From NCBI GenBank assembly GCA_009192285.1, contig WBVU01000005.1, positions 1,568,731-1,632,730 of the forward strand: a DNA stretch of 64,000 nt, in the 5' to 3' direction. Source of the stretch: Morchella semilibera. Its lineage: Eukaryota > Ascomycota > Pezizomycetes > Pezizales > Morchellaceae. The notes under the pieces are model-generated. The model ran no database searches. It was not told where the DNA came from and saw nothing but the letters and a program-made list of their open reading frames with translations. Shown one piece after another: positions 12,954-22,724 of this stretch. The position numbers and the translations under genes were made by a program. Numbering within the stretch: the first letter of the stretch is position 1; each line of letters starts with the position of its first letter.

Positions 12954-13364
12954 ACGCTCCTGTGTCTATAAGAGCATGAGTAGCAAGAGGCTTTCCAGAG
13001 TCCTGGGCAATGGTACAGGCGATCACAAGATTATCCTCAGACATTCGGTCTTCGGATACAGCGGCGGCGGAAAGAACAAAAATAGGTGGCGGGACGAGCC
13101 CCTTTGGTTTGCCGATGTTTACCAAAGGGGCTGACCTTTTAACGCCAGCTTGGGGGTCACCTGTTCAACTGGTGTCTTTCTCCAGTTATCGAGGGAACGG
13201 GGATCCTAGGTACTGGGGGCAAGGTAGCGAGACTTCTGAGGGGGGACTGGGGCAGGGGCGAGACGGCAACGAAGGTCGGCAATGACGGCATTGGCTTGGG
13301 ACTCCCAAGCCTTTGCAGCGGAGATAATACGGGCGGTATCGGAGTCGGCAGTGGCGAGGGCTTC

Positions 13365-14144
13365 CTAATGAAGCGCAAGACGATAACTCAGCTGCTCATT
13401 CTCAGCCTTGTATTCCTCAACCTCAATCTTGAGGTCAGCAATGCCTTGGTTGAGGTCCTCAATGGCCTCGGCAGAGTCTTCATTGGCTTCGCACATGCGT
13501 TGCCAGAGGTCCACTGCTTTGGTGTTGGCAACTTCAAGCTCCAGATTGAGGTTCTCAATGACCTCATCGTGAATCGCGCATGAGGCTGATTCTGCAGGGG
13601 CGGGGACGTCGATGGTTCTGGTAAGGGCGGTGAGAGTTTCTGCGATGAGGTTGTGGGCTTTGTTAAGTTCATACCCAAAGTCTTCCTCGACGGGGCCAAA
13701 GGTTTCCAAGAAATTGGAGAGTCTCTCGGTCAGCGTGCGGGGGGCGAGGACAGCAGTGGTTTCCAGAGGGCGGCCGATGGTGTGTTGGGCCAGAGCGGGG
13801 TCTCTGAGGCCACGAATGATAGCCTCAGCATCGTGGGCGGGGTATATATCGTCGGTGGTGGGGGCTCCGATATGGAGCTGCCCCGGAATAGGTTGGGTAA
13901 AGGTGGCCTTAGCCCAGTGGGCATCGGCACGCTTGAGTCCGTGGGCGAGGGCGTACTGACGAAGCAGGTGAACGTGAGGGTCTGAACTGAGGCGGCAGCC
14001 AAGGTCAAACCAGTGGAAGCGGGGAACGAGGGCAAGATGACAATATCCCTTCCTTTCCGGGAAGTAGCAGTCGAAGGGGCTGAGAGAGTAATAGACATGG
14101 GAGAGGTCCTCCATGAGAACATCCCAGCTGAGGTCGGTCATCAT
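13365..14144 (-). CDS. Unusual gag-position frame of element A
   Basis: A minus-strand frame of about 259 residues just inside the 5' LTR, where gag normally lies. It does not look like the gag of elements B or C: no capsid-like segment and no CCHC knuckle were seen. It starts MMTDLSWDVLMEDLSH, contains RFHWFDLGCRLSSDPH, and ends in an acidic coiled-coil (about the last 75 residues, heptads such as IENLNLELEVAN and IEVEEYKAENEQL). A proline-rich stretch and the protease start (HALIDTGA) follow towards 12959. Function is unknown; it may be a divergent or rearranged gag. Treated as fossil sequence. Confidence 0.5.
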   Translation of the reverse strand: MMTDLSWDVLMEDLSHVYYSLSPFDCYFPERKGYCHLALVPRFHWFDLGCRLSSDPHVHLLRQYALAHGLKRADAHWAKATFTQPIPGQLHIGAPTTDDIYPAHDAEAIIRGLRDPALAQHTIGRPLETTAVLAPRTLTERLSNFLETFGPVEEDFGYELNKAHNLIAETLTALTRTIDVPAPAESASCAIHDEVIENLNLELEVANTKAVDLWQRMCEANEDSAEAIEDLNQGIADLKIEVEEYKAENEQLSYRLALH

Positions 14145-14225
14145 TGCGACCGAGGCGAAGCAAGACGGAAGCGGTTGTTGCGAAGGTTGGCGGTGGTACG
14201 ACTTCGTCTTAGTGTTACGGAGCAA

Positions 14226-14372
14226 CATCAGCAAGACTTCATTTGTCTCCTGTTGTCTCCTGATGTCTCCTGAGCCTCAGGAGACTCAAAAAATCTCTAG
14301 GAGTCTCAGGAGAGTCTCAGGAGACCCGGGAGACTGTTGGGAGACTGCAGTCATAAGTTGAGTTTGCTGATG
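14226..14372. mobile_element. CATCAGCAA small inverted-repeat element, copy 1
   Basis: 147 bp with termini CATCAGCAAG and TTTGCTGATG, inserted in the 5' LTR of element A. Flanks are AA and GA where the intact LTR has one GA, consistent with a 2-bp duplication and one later change. The interior is made of TGTCTCCTGA and CAGGAGACTC units on opposite sides, so it can fold back. It has one extra 10-base unit compared with copies 2 and 4. Confidence 0.82.
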
Positions 14373-14528
14373 GAAGCGAAGACAATTGAACAGAGAGCCA
14401 AGGTTCGCAACCTAGGCGGGATGAGAAGCAACGACGAAGACGAGAACGAGAACAAACACTATGGGTAGGGACTATGGGCGAGGGCGGCTGTGGCGAGGCG
14501 AAGGGGTCACGTGGTTCCTGGTGATATA

Positions 14529-14665
14529 CATCAGCAAGACTTCATTTGTCTCCTGATGTCTCCTGAACCTCAGGAGACTCAAAAGATATCCGGGGGTCTC
14601 AGGAGACTCTCAGGAGACCCGGGAGACTGTTGGGAGACTCCAGTCACAAGTTGAGTTTGCTGATG
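14529..14665. mobile_element. CATCAGCAA small inverted-repeat element, copy 2
   Basis: 137 bp, flanked by TA on both sides. The uninterrupted left LTR of element A has a single TA at this place, so the 2-bp target duplication is directly visible. It lies only 156 bp from copy 1. Confidence 0.88.
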
Positions 14666-14973
14666 TACCAAGCGAAGATACTTATAGATACGATCGTATA
14701 TTCCTAGAGACAAAACAAGACGAGACTAAAGACGAAACGAGACGAAGACCCTATATAGGAGGGTTGATAACAGGAAGACGAAATAGAGAAGAAAGAGAAA
14801 AGAAGAAGAAGAAGAAGAACCCATAACCGAATATATATACTAGTCCATACCCCTGTCCGTAATGACTCATACTCCGTGTAACGGAAACTCATAGAAACCA
14901 AAAGAGAGAACCCGAACCATAACCCATTCCCAAATATCCTTCCTTCCCCTGTAGCCCATGTCACGCCGTGATA

Positions 14974-16768
14974 CTTTGGCTATGCCGGACTCAGATTTCA
15001 CTGTAAAAAATCTCCCCAACTGGAAACTTACCGACTGGGCCAAGCTGAACCCAGTCCTCAAAAATCTCCAAGTTCCCCCTCCTCAAACACACAAAGAGAT
15101 CGATACATGGTTCGACTCCTCCCTGAAAACGGTTATCGACACTGTTTTAAGCCATACCCCCAATAAGAAGGTCTCCAAATGGTCAAAGCCATGGTGGAAC
15201 CCCACCCTCTCCCAACTACGCACAATCTTCCATTCTGTGCAACGAGCCTATAGAAAAGGCCGCGCCCCTCACTTCGAAGCCAAAGCAACCAAAAACGCCT
15301 ACTTCAATGCAGTCAAACGCGCCAAACTATCACGGCGTGGAATATGGTTTAGCGGTGTTGCGGGAAGAGGGATTAGTCAGGGATTCTTCTATGTTCTTTG
15401 GGTTTCGGAAGCAGGGGTTCGGTTCGTTAATAGGGGATCGGGATTAGGGGATAAGGTCGGGTTCGGGGTTATGGGCTTTGGGAGGTTCTATGGAATTCTG
15501 TATAGGGATATTCGGGTTAGTCATCGGGTCGGGTGATGAGATATATATATAGGCCTTACCCTCGCTTGTAGATAGTTTTCCTTTCTTTTCTCTTCACGCG
15601 ACCTTCCTATCTTCAGGAGTTTGTAGTCCTTTAGAATATACTCAGTTCTCTGGTTCTACTTCGTGTCTCGCCTCGCCCCCATAGTTTCTCCTCGCCCCAC
15701 TTCGGATACTATAGTTTCATCCCGCCTCGGTAGTGTACCTTGGTCGTTCCGCCCAGTCCCCCGCTTCGCTCCGTGATACAAACAGAATCATTGGGATTCG
15801 TATGTCGCGAATGCCGAAGCCAAAGATGTATGGAAGCTAAAGAAAATGGCAAACCGCACCGAGGATAGAATCCCATCCCTCCCCAACTCCCCTACTCCGA
15901 TTGCAATTAACAACAATTTGATTAATGCATTCTTCCCTCCTCAACCGGAAACCCCCCCACCATCAGCACTCCCCTTTTCCAATGTCCCCGCTATCACGCC
16001 AGAAGAGATCTTCTCGGCCCTTAGCCCTACTTCCAACCTATCAGCACCAGGCCCAGACTCAACCCTGTACCCGGTCTGGAAAGGCATACATAAGGCCAAC
16101 CCTATAGTTCTCACCTCTCTCCTCAACCCTCTTCTCCAACATGGATACCACCCCTTGAGCATGAAAAAAGCCAATGGAGTTATCCTAGCCAAACCAGGCA
16201 AGCCAGACTATACAGTCCCAGGTGCATACCGCATCATAGTCTTTCTCCAAACGATATCCAAAATACTAGAGAAGATTGTCACGCTTCGGCTAGCAAGGAT
16301 TGCCAGAAATACCGGCCTGATCCACCCTCACCAATGCGGCTCAATCGCAGGTCTCTCCACCGCCGATGCCGCGACCACCCTCATCCACGAAACCAGAGCC
16401 ATGCAGCATGCCGGCCTCAAGGTCTCAACCCTCTTTCTTGATATAAAAGGAGGCTTCGATCCTGTTCTGAAACAAACCCTAGGCCCTACCCTAGCGGGAG
16501 GTCAAGTACCAGCCTATATGATAAAGTGGATACTGTCCTTCCTTTCAGATCGGTATATTACCCTGCTCTTCAAAGGTTCCCCAAAAATCTCTACCCCCGT
16601 TCAAGTAGGAGTACCACAGGGCTCCCCCATTTCCCCTCTTCTCTTTTTAATTTATATAAATTTTCTTCATCAATACGACCCACACCCTGGAATTTCACTT
16701 TCTTATGTGGACGATCTAGCCATCACGGTAGGATCAAACTCATACCAGTCTAATGTTGACTGCCTCAC
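14974..16768 (+). pseudogene. LINE ORF2, middle part: linker and reverse transcriptase
   Basis: Continuation of ORF2 after element A. Residues from 14979 (AMPDSDFTVKNLPNWKL) are the linker between endonuclease and reverse transcriptase. A solo LTR splits it at 15328-15778. From 15846 the reverse transcriptase motifs are clear: GPDSTLYPVW, ANGVILAKPGKPDY, STLFLDIKGGFD (motif A, first Asp), GVPQGSPISPLL (motif B) and SYVDDLAITV (YVDD active site, motif C). The frame is open from 15784 to the insertion of element C at 16769. The polymerase core appears complete. Confidence 0.86.
15328..15778 (+). mobile_element. Solo LTR of a Gypsy family related to A and B
   Basis: 451 bp with perfect 8-bp inverted ends (TATCACGG...CCGTGATA), flanked by CAAAC at 15323-15327 and 15779-15783. 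No internal region remains, so it is the product of LTR-LTR recombination. A TATATATATA box at about 15541-15550 suggests plus-strand orientation. It splits the LINE ORF2 linker, and the LINE frame is continuous once it is discounted. Confidence 0.9.
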
Positions 16769-17172
16769 TTTCATGGATACGTTAGGTTCGGAGGACTGGA
16801 AGGATTGGCAGGGATGGGATTATTGTAAGCTCGGAGGTGGGAATGAGTCAGAGTAGGTTCTATGGGTTTCCGTTATGCAGGAATGTGAGTCATGTTTGGG
16901 GTTACGCGAGGGTATGAGTCAGGCTTGGCTCCGGAAATATTGGATATATAAGGGAGGCAACGGTGCCTACTCCTGTAGTTTCTTTCTTCTTCTTTTCTCT
17001 TTACGCAACGTCTTCTGTAACTAGTATTCAATATACTTTATAGTCTCTACTTCTTTAGTGACTATCGCTGTTCGCTCGACTTCTTCCCCATACCTCTCTT
17101 ATACTTGAGTCGTATCGTTGTCACCCCTCGTGCCCTGTGGAACAAAGCTACACCGCCACCCCCTCCTTGAGA
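16769..17172 (+). repeat. 5' LTR of element C
   Basis: 404 bp, TTTCATGG to CCTTGAGA. A GGATATATAAGG box at about 16951 is a plausible promoter. Confidence 0.92.
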
Positions 17173-17206
17173 TTACGTTGCGTCGTCATCCACACTGCAC
17201 CCAACC

Positions 17207-18645
17207 ATGTCCGCCCCGGCTCCTCCACCTCCTCCCCCAGCCACCATTGTGGATGGGGTCACCCTCGATGGCCAGTACCAAATCCCTCAGACCTTCACAG
17301 AGTTCGAAGCAGTGGAGGACCTACACTATCATTATGTACATCTCCTAACCCTTATACGGGAAGGGGATCGATGGAAGTCAGAACGGGATGCTAGCCGAAA
17401 CTTACACGCCCAAACCAGGCAAGAGTTGACCACCGCAAGGGACCAACTCACCGCCTCCAATAACCACACCGATGCTCTGGAAGCTCAGGTTCGCACCCTG
17501 GAATTCCAACTCGCCGCGGCCCGAGCTCCACCACCACCACCACCACCACCACCACCACCACCCCCAATAATACCTCCCCCAGTTAACGCCCCACCTCCAG
17601 CCTTCCGTTCCGAGAAATTTCCAGACCCCCCAAGTTTAACGGAACCCGTAGGGAGCTACCTGGATTCCTTAATCTCCTCCGCACCAAACTCAGGGTAAAT
17701 CATGACAGGTTCCTGAATGAGGAGGCTAAGGTATTCTACGCTCATCAGCAAGATTTTACAAGTCTCAGGAGATTACAGGGGTCTCAGGAGACTCAGGAGA
17801 CTGTCAGGAGACTCAGGAGACTCCAGTCACAAATAGTAATGCTTGCTGATGCTGTTTCTCGGTTGGAAGGAAAGGCGTTGGACCAAGTCATTCCCATGGC
17901 CACTGGAGACGCTCCCCCATTCGCTTCGGTCGCTACCTTCGTTGCATTCTTGGAAGCCTCCTTCGGGGACCCAGACCCCCGAGGTACCGCCAGGAGGGAA
18001 CTTCAGAACCTCCGCCAGGGCAAGGGAGACTTCGCCACCTACCTTACACAATTCTTGCGTGTTATGGGCCAACTCGACTACAACGAGGAAGCCAAGAAGG
18101 ACGCCTTGGAAAACGGACTGTCTGACGATCTTAAGGACGCAATGATATATCAGGATACCACCATGGAGGAGTTTGATGCCTATGTAAGGAGGCTTATGAC
18201 CATGGATAATAGGATTCGGGCCAGAAAGGATGCCCATAAGGCTAATCGGAATCCAATGGGACAATTTGCTTCCTCACCTGCCCCCCCACATCCATCGCAC
18301 ACCCCAGGGGGCCTCGCCCCTATGAATTTATCAGCTCTTCAAGCCCGCCCCACCATACGTCCTCCACCAGAAGGGCGATATACGTTTACCCATGGCCGTC
18401 GACAGACCACCCCCGCTGAAAAGAAATGGAGAATGGCGAATGGCCGCTGTGCCTACTGCGCCGCTCCTGACCATGTGTTCGCCAACTGCCCCCAAGGCAA
18501 TCGCCCGCGTGCCCCCCCTCCGGCTATAAGAGGTGCCGCCCTATCTGCTCCCCCCGTCGCTCCTATTGAGATTTCTGCCCCTATTTCTTCCTCTTCTTTG
18601 TCTACGGATATTGTGTTGTCTTCTGGTAATTCGGGTTTTCAGTAG
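17207..18645 (+). pseudogene. gag region of element C (fossil)
   Basis: Same design as the gag of B: an N-terminal segment with coiled coil (DALEAQVRTLEFQLAAAR), a polyproline run at about 17527-17570, capsid-like sequence (SRLEGKALDQVIPMATGD, LQNLRQGKGDFATYLTQF) and a CCHC knuckle (CAYCAAPDHVFANC) near the end. A small inverted-repeat element is inserted at 17743-17851. Confidence 0.85.
17743..17851. mobile_element. CATCAGCAA small inverted-repeat element, copy 3
   Basis: 109 bp, shorter in the interior, flanked by CT on both sides, inserted in the gag of element C. Ends are CATCAGCAAG and GCTTGCTGATG. Confidence 0.85.
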
Positions 18646-18734
18646 TCCCTGGCCAGTATCATGGCCCTCGCCAGGGACCTTCAAAGGAATTTTCTTTATC
18701 TGCGTTTTCTATTTCTGGGTTTTCGGTTTCGGTT

Positions 18735-21700
18735 ATGGCAGAGGAGGAATTAAATGGAGACCACTTAGTTGTAGCTTGTAACATTGCTCACAATAAGGAC
18801 TCTATTTCCACCTATGCTATGATTGATACTGGTGCCTCGGGATTCGCATTTATCGATGAAACCTTTGCGCGCATCACCAACTTCCTCTTCTCCCTCTTAA
18901 AATACCTCGTACTCTTGAGGTGATCGATGGAAGGCCTATTGCATCCGGACAAATTACCTCGATATGTCGTGTACCTTTATTTATTGGCTCTCATCAAGAA
19001 CAAATTCCGCTCTTTGTTACCAAGCTGGGACAGTACCCCCTAGTTCTTGGTATCCCTTGGCTACAACATCACGATGCCACTCTTAAATTTAAAGATAATA
19101 CGGTTGCCTTCGACTCCGAGTTCTGTAAAAAGAACTGCAATTCTACAGTTACCCCCGACACTATTCCCGGGATAAAGCCTCCAACCTATATGATAGGCCC
19201 TGTTCCTTTCAGTCGCCTCGCTCGTCGCAAACAATTACAGATCTGCAGTATAACATTGTACAAGATTGAGAAGGCTCTTCAAGATGCCCCAAAGGATGGA
19301 TGGAAACAAAAGATCCTCGAACGCTATCATAATCGGTTAAATATGTTCGATGAAGCCTTCGCCCAGGATTTACCGCCCCGACGCCCCTATGACCACAAGA
19401 TACCTCTAAAGGAAGGCAAGGAGCCTCCATTTGGTCCTCTCTATGGCATGTCTAGGGATGAGTTGCTTGCACTCAGGGACTATATTCAGGAGAATCTTTC
19501 TAAGGGTTTTATCCGCGCCAGTTCGTCTCCAGCTGGGGCGCCGGTATTATTTGTTAAGAAAGCTGATGGGTCTCTTCGCCTCTGCATGGATTATCGAGGA
19601 TTAAACGAGCTGACGGTCAAGAACCGATACCCCCTACCATTGATTCGGGAAACTTTGGACCGGCTTTCAAAAGCCAAGTGGTATACTAAGTTGGATTTAC
19701 GACAGGGGTATAATCAAATTCGCATGGCCGAAGGGAAGGAGTGGAAAACGGCGTTTAGGACCCGTTATGGTCACTTCGAATATACCGTGATGCCATTCGG
19801 TCTTACCAATGCACCCGCTACCTTTCAACATTTTATTAATGACTGCCTCCGAAAACATTTGGATCAATTTTGCACTGCATATTTGGACGACATCCTTATA
19901 TATAGCGACTCCCTCGAGGAACATGAACAACATGTCGAAATAATATTGGGAGTACTACAGGAGAACGGAATTCTGCTGAAACCAGAGAAATGCGAATTCC
20001 ATACTCAAAGCACTACTTACCTTGGGTTGATTATCGAACCCAATGGCATTCGCATGGATCCTCATAAGGTATCGGCGGTACAAGAATGGACTACTCCTAG
20101 GTCGGTTAAGGATGTGCAAGCCTTCCTGGGCTTTGCCAATTTTTACCGCCGCTTTATTTTTGGATTTTCGAAACTTGCATCTCCCCTGACGAAACTTACA
20201 AAAAAGAATGTTCCCTTCTTGTGGACCTCGGAAGCAGAGGTAGCATTCCAATCCTTAAAAGAGGCCTTTACCACCGCCCCCATCTTGATTCATTTCGACC
20301 CCGAAAAACCAATTATGGTGGAAACAGATGCGTCGGACTATGTTGCCGGTGGTATACTTTCTCAATGTGATGAACAAGGAAAATTACACCCTGTGGCGTT
20401 CTTTTCTAAAAAACATACGCCTGCAGAATGCAATTACGAAATTTACGATAAGGAGCTATTGGCGATAATTAGATGTTTCGAGGAATGGAGGCCGGAGTTG
20501 GAAGGAGCTAAACATCCTATTGAGGTTATTTCGGACCATAAAAACCTCGAATATTTCATGTCCACTAAGCAGCTTAACAGGAGACAAGTACGATGGGCCG
20601 AATATTTGTCGCGTTTTAATTTTATTATTAAATACAGACCGGGGAGGCAGAGCGGGAAGCCGGACGCGTTGACTAGGAGATCAGGAGATCTCCCTGAGGA
20701 AGGGGATGAAAGATTGTTGCATCAGAGTCAAATGGTTTTGAAGAAGGAAAATTTGGATCCTAAGCTAAGTTTGTTAGCGGATTCTTTAGCAAATGAACCC
20801 GCTGAAAAGAACGCCTCCCTACAGAAATTATTCGATGAAGGATACTTAGCTGACCCATTCCCACAAAAGATTTTGGACCTACGGCAGACAGATACAAAAC
20901 ACTGCAAGGAGATATCCCTAGCGGAATGTACTGAAGTGGACGGCCGCCTGCTCTATCGCGAGAGCATCTATGTTCCCGACTACGCACCACTGAGGCTGGA
21001 GATTCTGAAACAATATCATGACGCCCCCTCGACAGGACACCCTGGCAGAGAAAAAACCTTTGAATTGGTTAGCAGGGATTATTACTGGCCAAATATGCGT
21101 GATTATATCGGTCAATATATTCGGAATTGCCACATCTGCCAGCGAAGTAAGCCAACGACACATGGGAAGTTAGGAGTACTTCGACCGCTACCTATACCAG
21201 AACAACCTTGGAGAGAGATATCTATGGATTTCGTCACGGGCCTACCAGAAAGTGAAGGCTACGATGCTATATTGGTGGTTGTGGACCGGCTTACGAAGAT
21301 GCGTCACCTTGTACCCTGCAATACTATAGTTAATGTGGAAGATTTAGCCGATCTATATTTGCAACATGTTTGGAAGCTACATGGTCTACCCACACATATT
21401 ACGTCCGATAGGGGAACCCAATTTACCGCGAAGTTCTGGAAATCCCTTTGCAAGCAGTTGAAAGTTGAAGCCAGAATGTCAACAGCCTTTCACCCGGAGA
21501 CAGATAGTCAAACAGAGAGACTGAATGCAGTGATGGAGCAATACCTCCGAGGGTATGTGTCATATCAACAGGACGACTGGGCTAAGTGGTTGCCGATGGC
21601 GGAATTCGCAGCAAATAATCAAGTGTCAGCCTCCACCAAAGCTACTCCGTTCTTCGCCAACTATGGTTACCACCCTTGATTTACTATGAATCTACGGAAA

Positions 21701-22408
21701 TTAGAAAACACTCCACCGAGCATCGATGCCTACGACTTTGCAGGTAAAATGAAGGAATTACATGACTATTTACGAACTCAACTTCGGACTGCCCAAGATC
21801 AACAAGAGAAGTCAGTCAATACAAAGCGTACTCCCGCCCCACGCTACGAAGTGGGAGACATGCTGTTTGTATCAGCGAAGAATATTCGGACTTCACGGAA
21901 CTCCAGGAAACTCGATTGGAAAAGACTGGGACCTTTTCCCGTGCAAGAGATTGTTTCACCCTATGCTTATCGATTAAACCTACCTAGTTCGATGAAGATG
22001 CATCCCGTCTTCCATGTTTCCTTGTTGGACCTTGCCGCCACCGACCCTGTACCAGGGCAGATACAACCACCACCCCCGCCTGTTATTGCTGATCAAGAAG
22101 AGGAATATGAAGTCGAAGAAGTCTTGGATTCGAGATATCATGGGAAGCAGGGACTTCAGTATTATGTGAAGTGGACGGGGTATGCTGATCCTACGTGGGA
22201 ACCTGCCGATTACCATCAACAGACTGCTGCTGTCGATAATTTCCATGTACGCTATCCTGTTAAACCAGGACCGGGGGAAACCAAGGCTCGCAGGAGCTTG
22301 CGCTTGAAGGGAGGGGCTACTTTCATGGATACGTTAGGTTCGGAGGACTGGAAGGATTGGCAGGGATGGGATTATTGTAAGCTCAGAGGTGGGGATGAGT
22401 CAGAGTAG
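18735..22408 (+). pseudogene. pol region of element C (fossil)
   Basis: Order of parts: aspartic protease (AMIDTGASGFAFIDETF), reverse transcriptase (LYGMSRDELLALRDYI, DLRQGYNQIRMAEGKEW, AYLDDILIYSDSLEEH), RNase H (VETDASDYVAGGILSQ, EIYDKELLAIIRCFEEW), integrase (HPGREKTFELVSRDYYWPN, MDFVTGLPES, TSDRGTQFTAKFW) and a C-terminal chromodomain (LQYYVKWTGYADPTWEPADY at about 22150-22215). The long middle section is one open frame of more than 900 residues. It is broken elsewhere. Confidence 0.88.
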
Positions 22409-22724
22409 GTTCTATCGGTTTCCGTTATGCAGGAATGTGAGTCATATTTGGGGTTACACGAGGGTATGAGTCAGGCTTGGCTCCGGAAATATTGGATATA
22501 TAAGGGAGGCAACGGTGCCTACTCCTATAGTTTCTTTCTTCTTCTTTTCTCTTTACGCAACGTCTTCTGTAACTAGTATTCAATATACTTTATAGTCTCT
22601 ACTTCTTTAGTGACTATCGCTGTTCGCTCGACTTCTTCCCTATACCTCTCTTATACTTGAGTCGTATCATTGTCACCCCTCATGCCCTGTGGAACAAAGC
22701 TACACCGCCACCCCCTCCTTGAGA
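22321..22724 (+). repeat. 3' LTR of element C
   Basis: 404 bp copy of the 5' LTR. Seven of the nine differences are G-to-A or C-to-T when read from the 5' to the 3' copy. The end of the pol frame runs into it. Confidence 0.92.

Larger units (their letters stand above)
2910..14973 (-). mobile_element. Ty3/Gypsy LTR retrotransposon A (host of nested element B)
   Basis: Bounded by the 5-bp duplication CTTTG at 2905-2909 and 14974-14978. LTRs are at 2910-3382 and 14213-14973; the second is longer only because two small elements entered it. The LTRs otherwise differ at only about three positions, so the insertion is young. Read on the minus strand the order is LTR, an unusual gag-position frame, protease, reverse transcriptase, RNase H, integrase, LTR. 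A purine-rich tract (GGAGGGGGACC on the minus strand) abuts the left LTR. Element B lies in the protease region. The coding part is broken, with a few apparent breaks besides the insertions. Confidence 0.92.
14213..14973 (-). repeat. 5' LTR of element A, carrying two small insertions
   Basis: Starts TGTTACGGAGC and ends CCGTGATA. Two copies of the CATCAGCAA-type small element (14226-14372 and 14529-14665) account for the extra length compared with the 473-bp left LTR. Confidence 0.9.
16769..22724 (+). mobile_element. Ty3/Gypsy chromovirus C
   Basis: 5956 bp, bounded by the 5-bp duplication CTCAC at 16764-16768 and 22725-22729. LTRs of 404 bp (16769-17172 and 22321-22724) differ at about nine positions (about 2.2%), so C is probably somewhat older than B. 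Plus-strand order is LTR, gag, protease, reverse transcriptase, RNase H, integrase, chromodomain, LTR. Its LTR ends are TTTCATGG and CCTTGAGA, unlike those of A and B. A small inverted-repeat element lies in the gag (17743-17851). The coding region is broken, with about three or four apparent breaks besides that insertion. Confidence 0.93.

Noticed and set aside
14529-14665. Assignment of the small element to Tc1/mariner from its TA flanks
   Set aside because: Other copies have CT and CA duplications, so TA at this site is incidental.
15328-15778. DNA transposon with TATCACGG inverted ends
   Set aside because: The 5-bp duplication, a TATA box, and the shared termini with the LTRs of A and B fit a solo LTR better.
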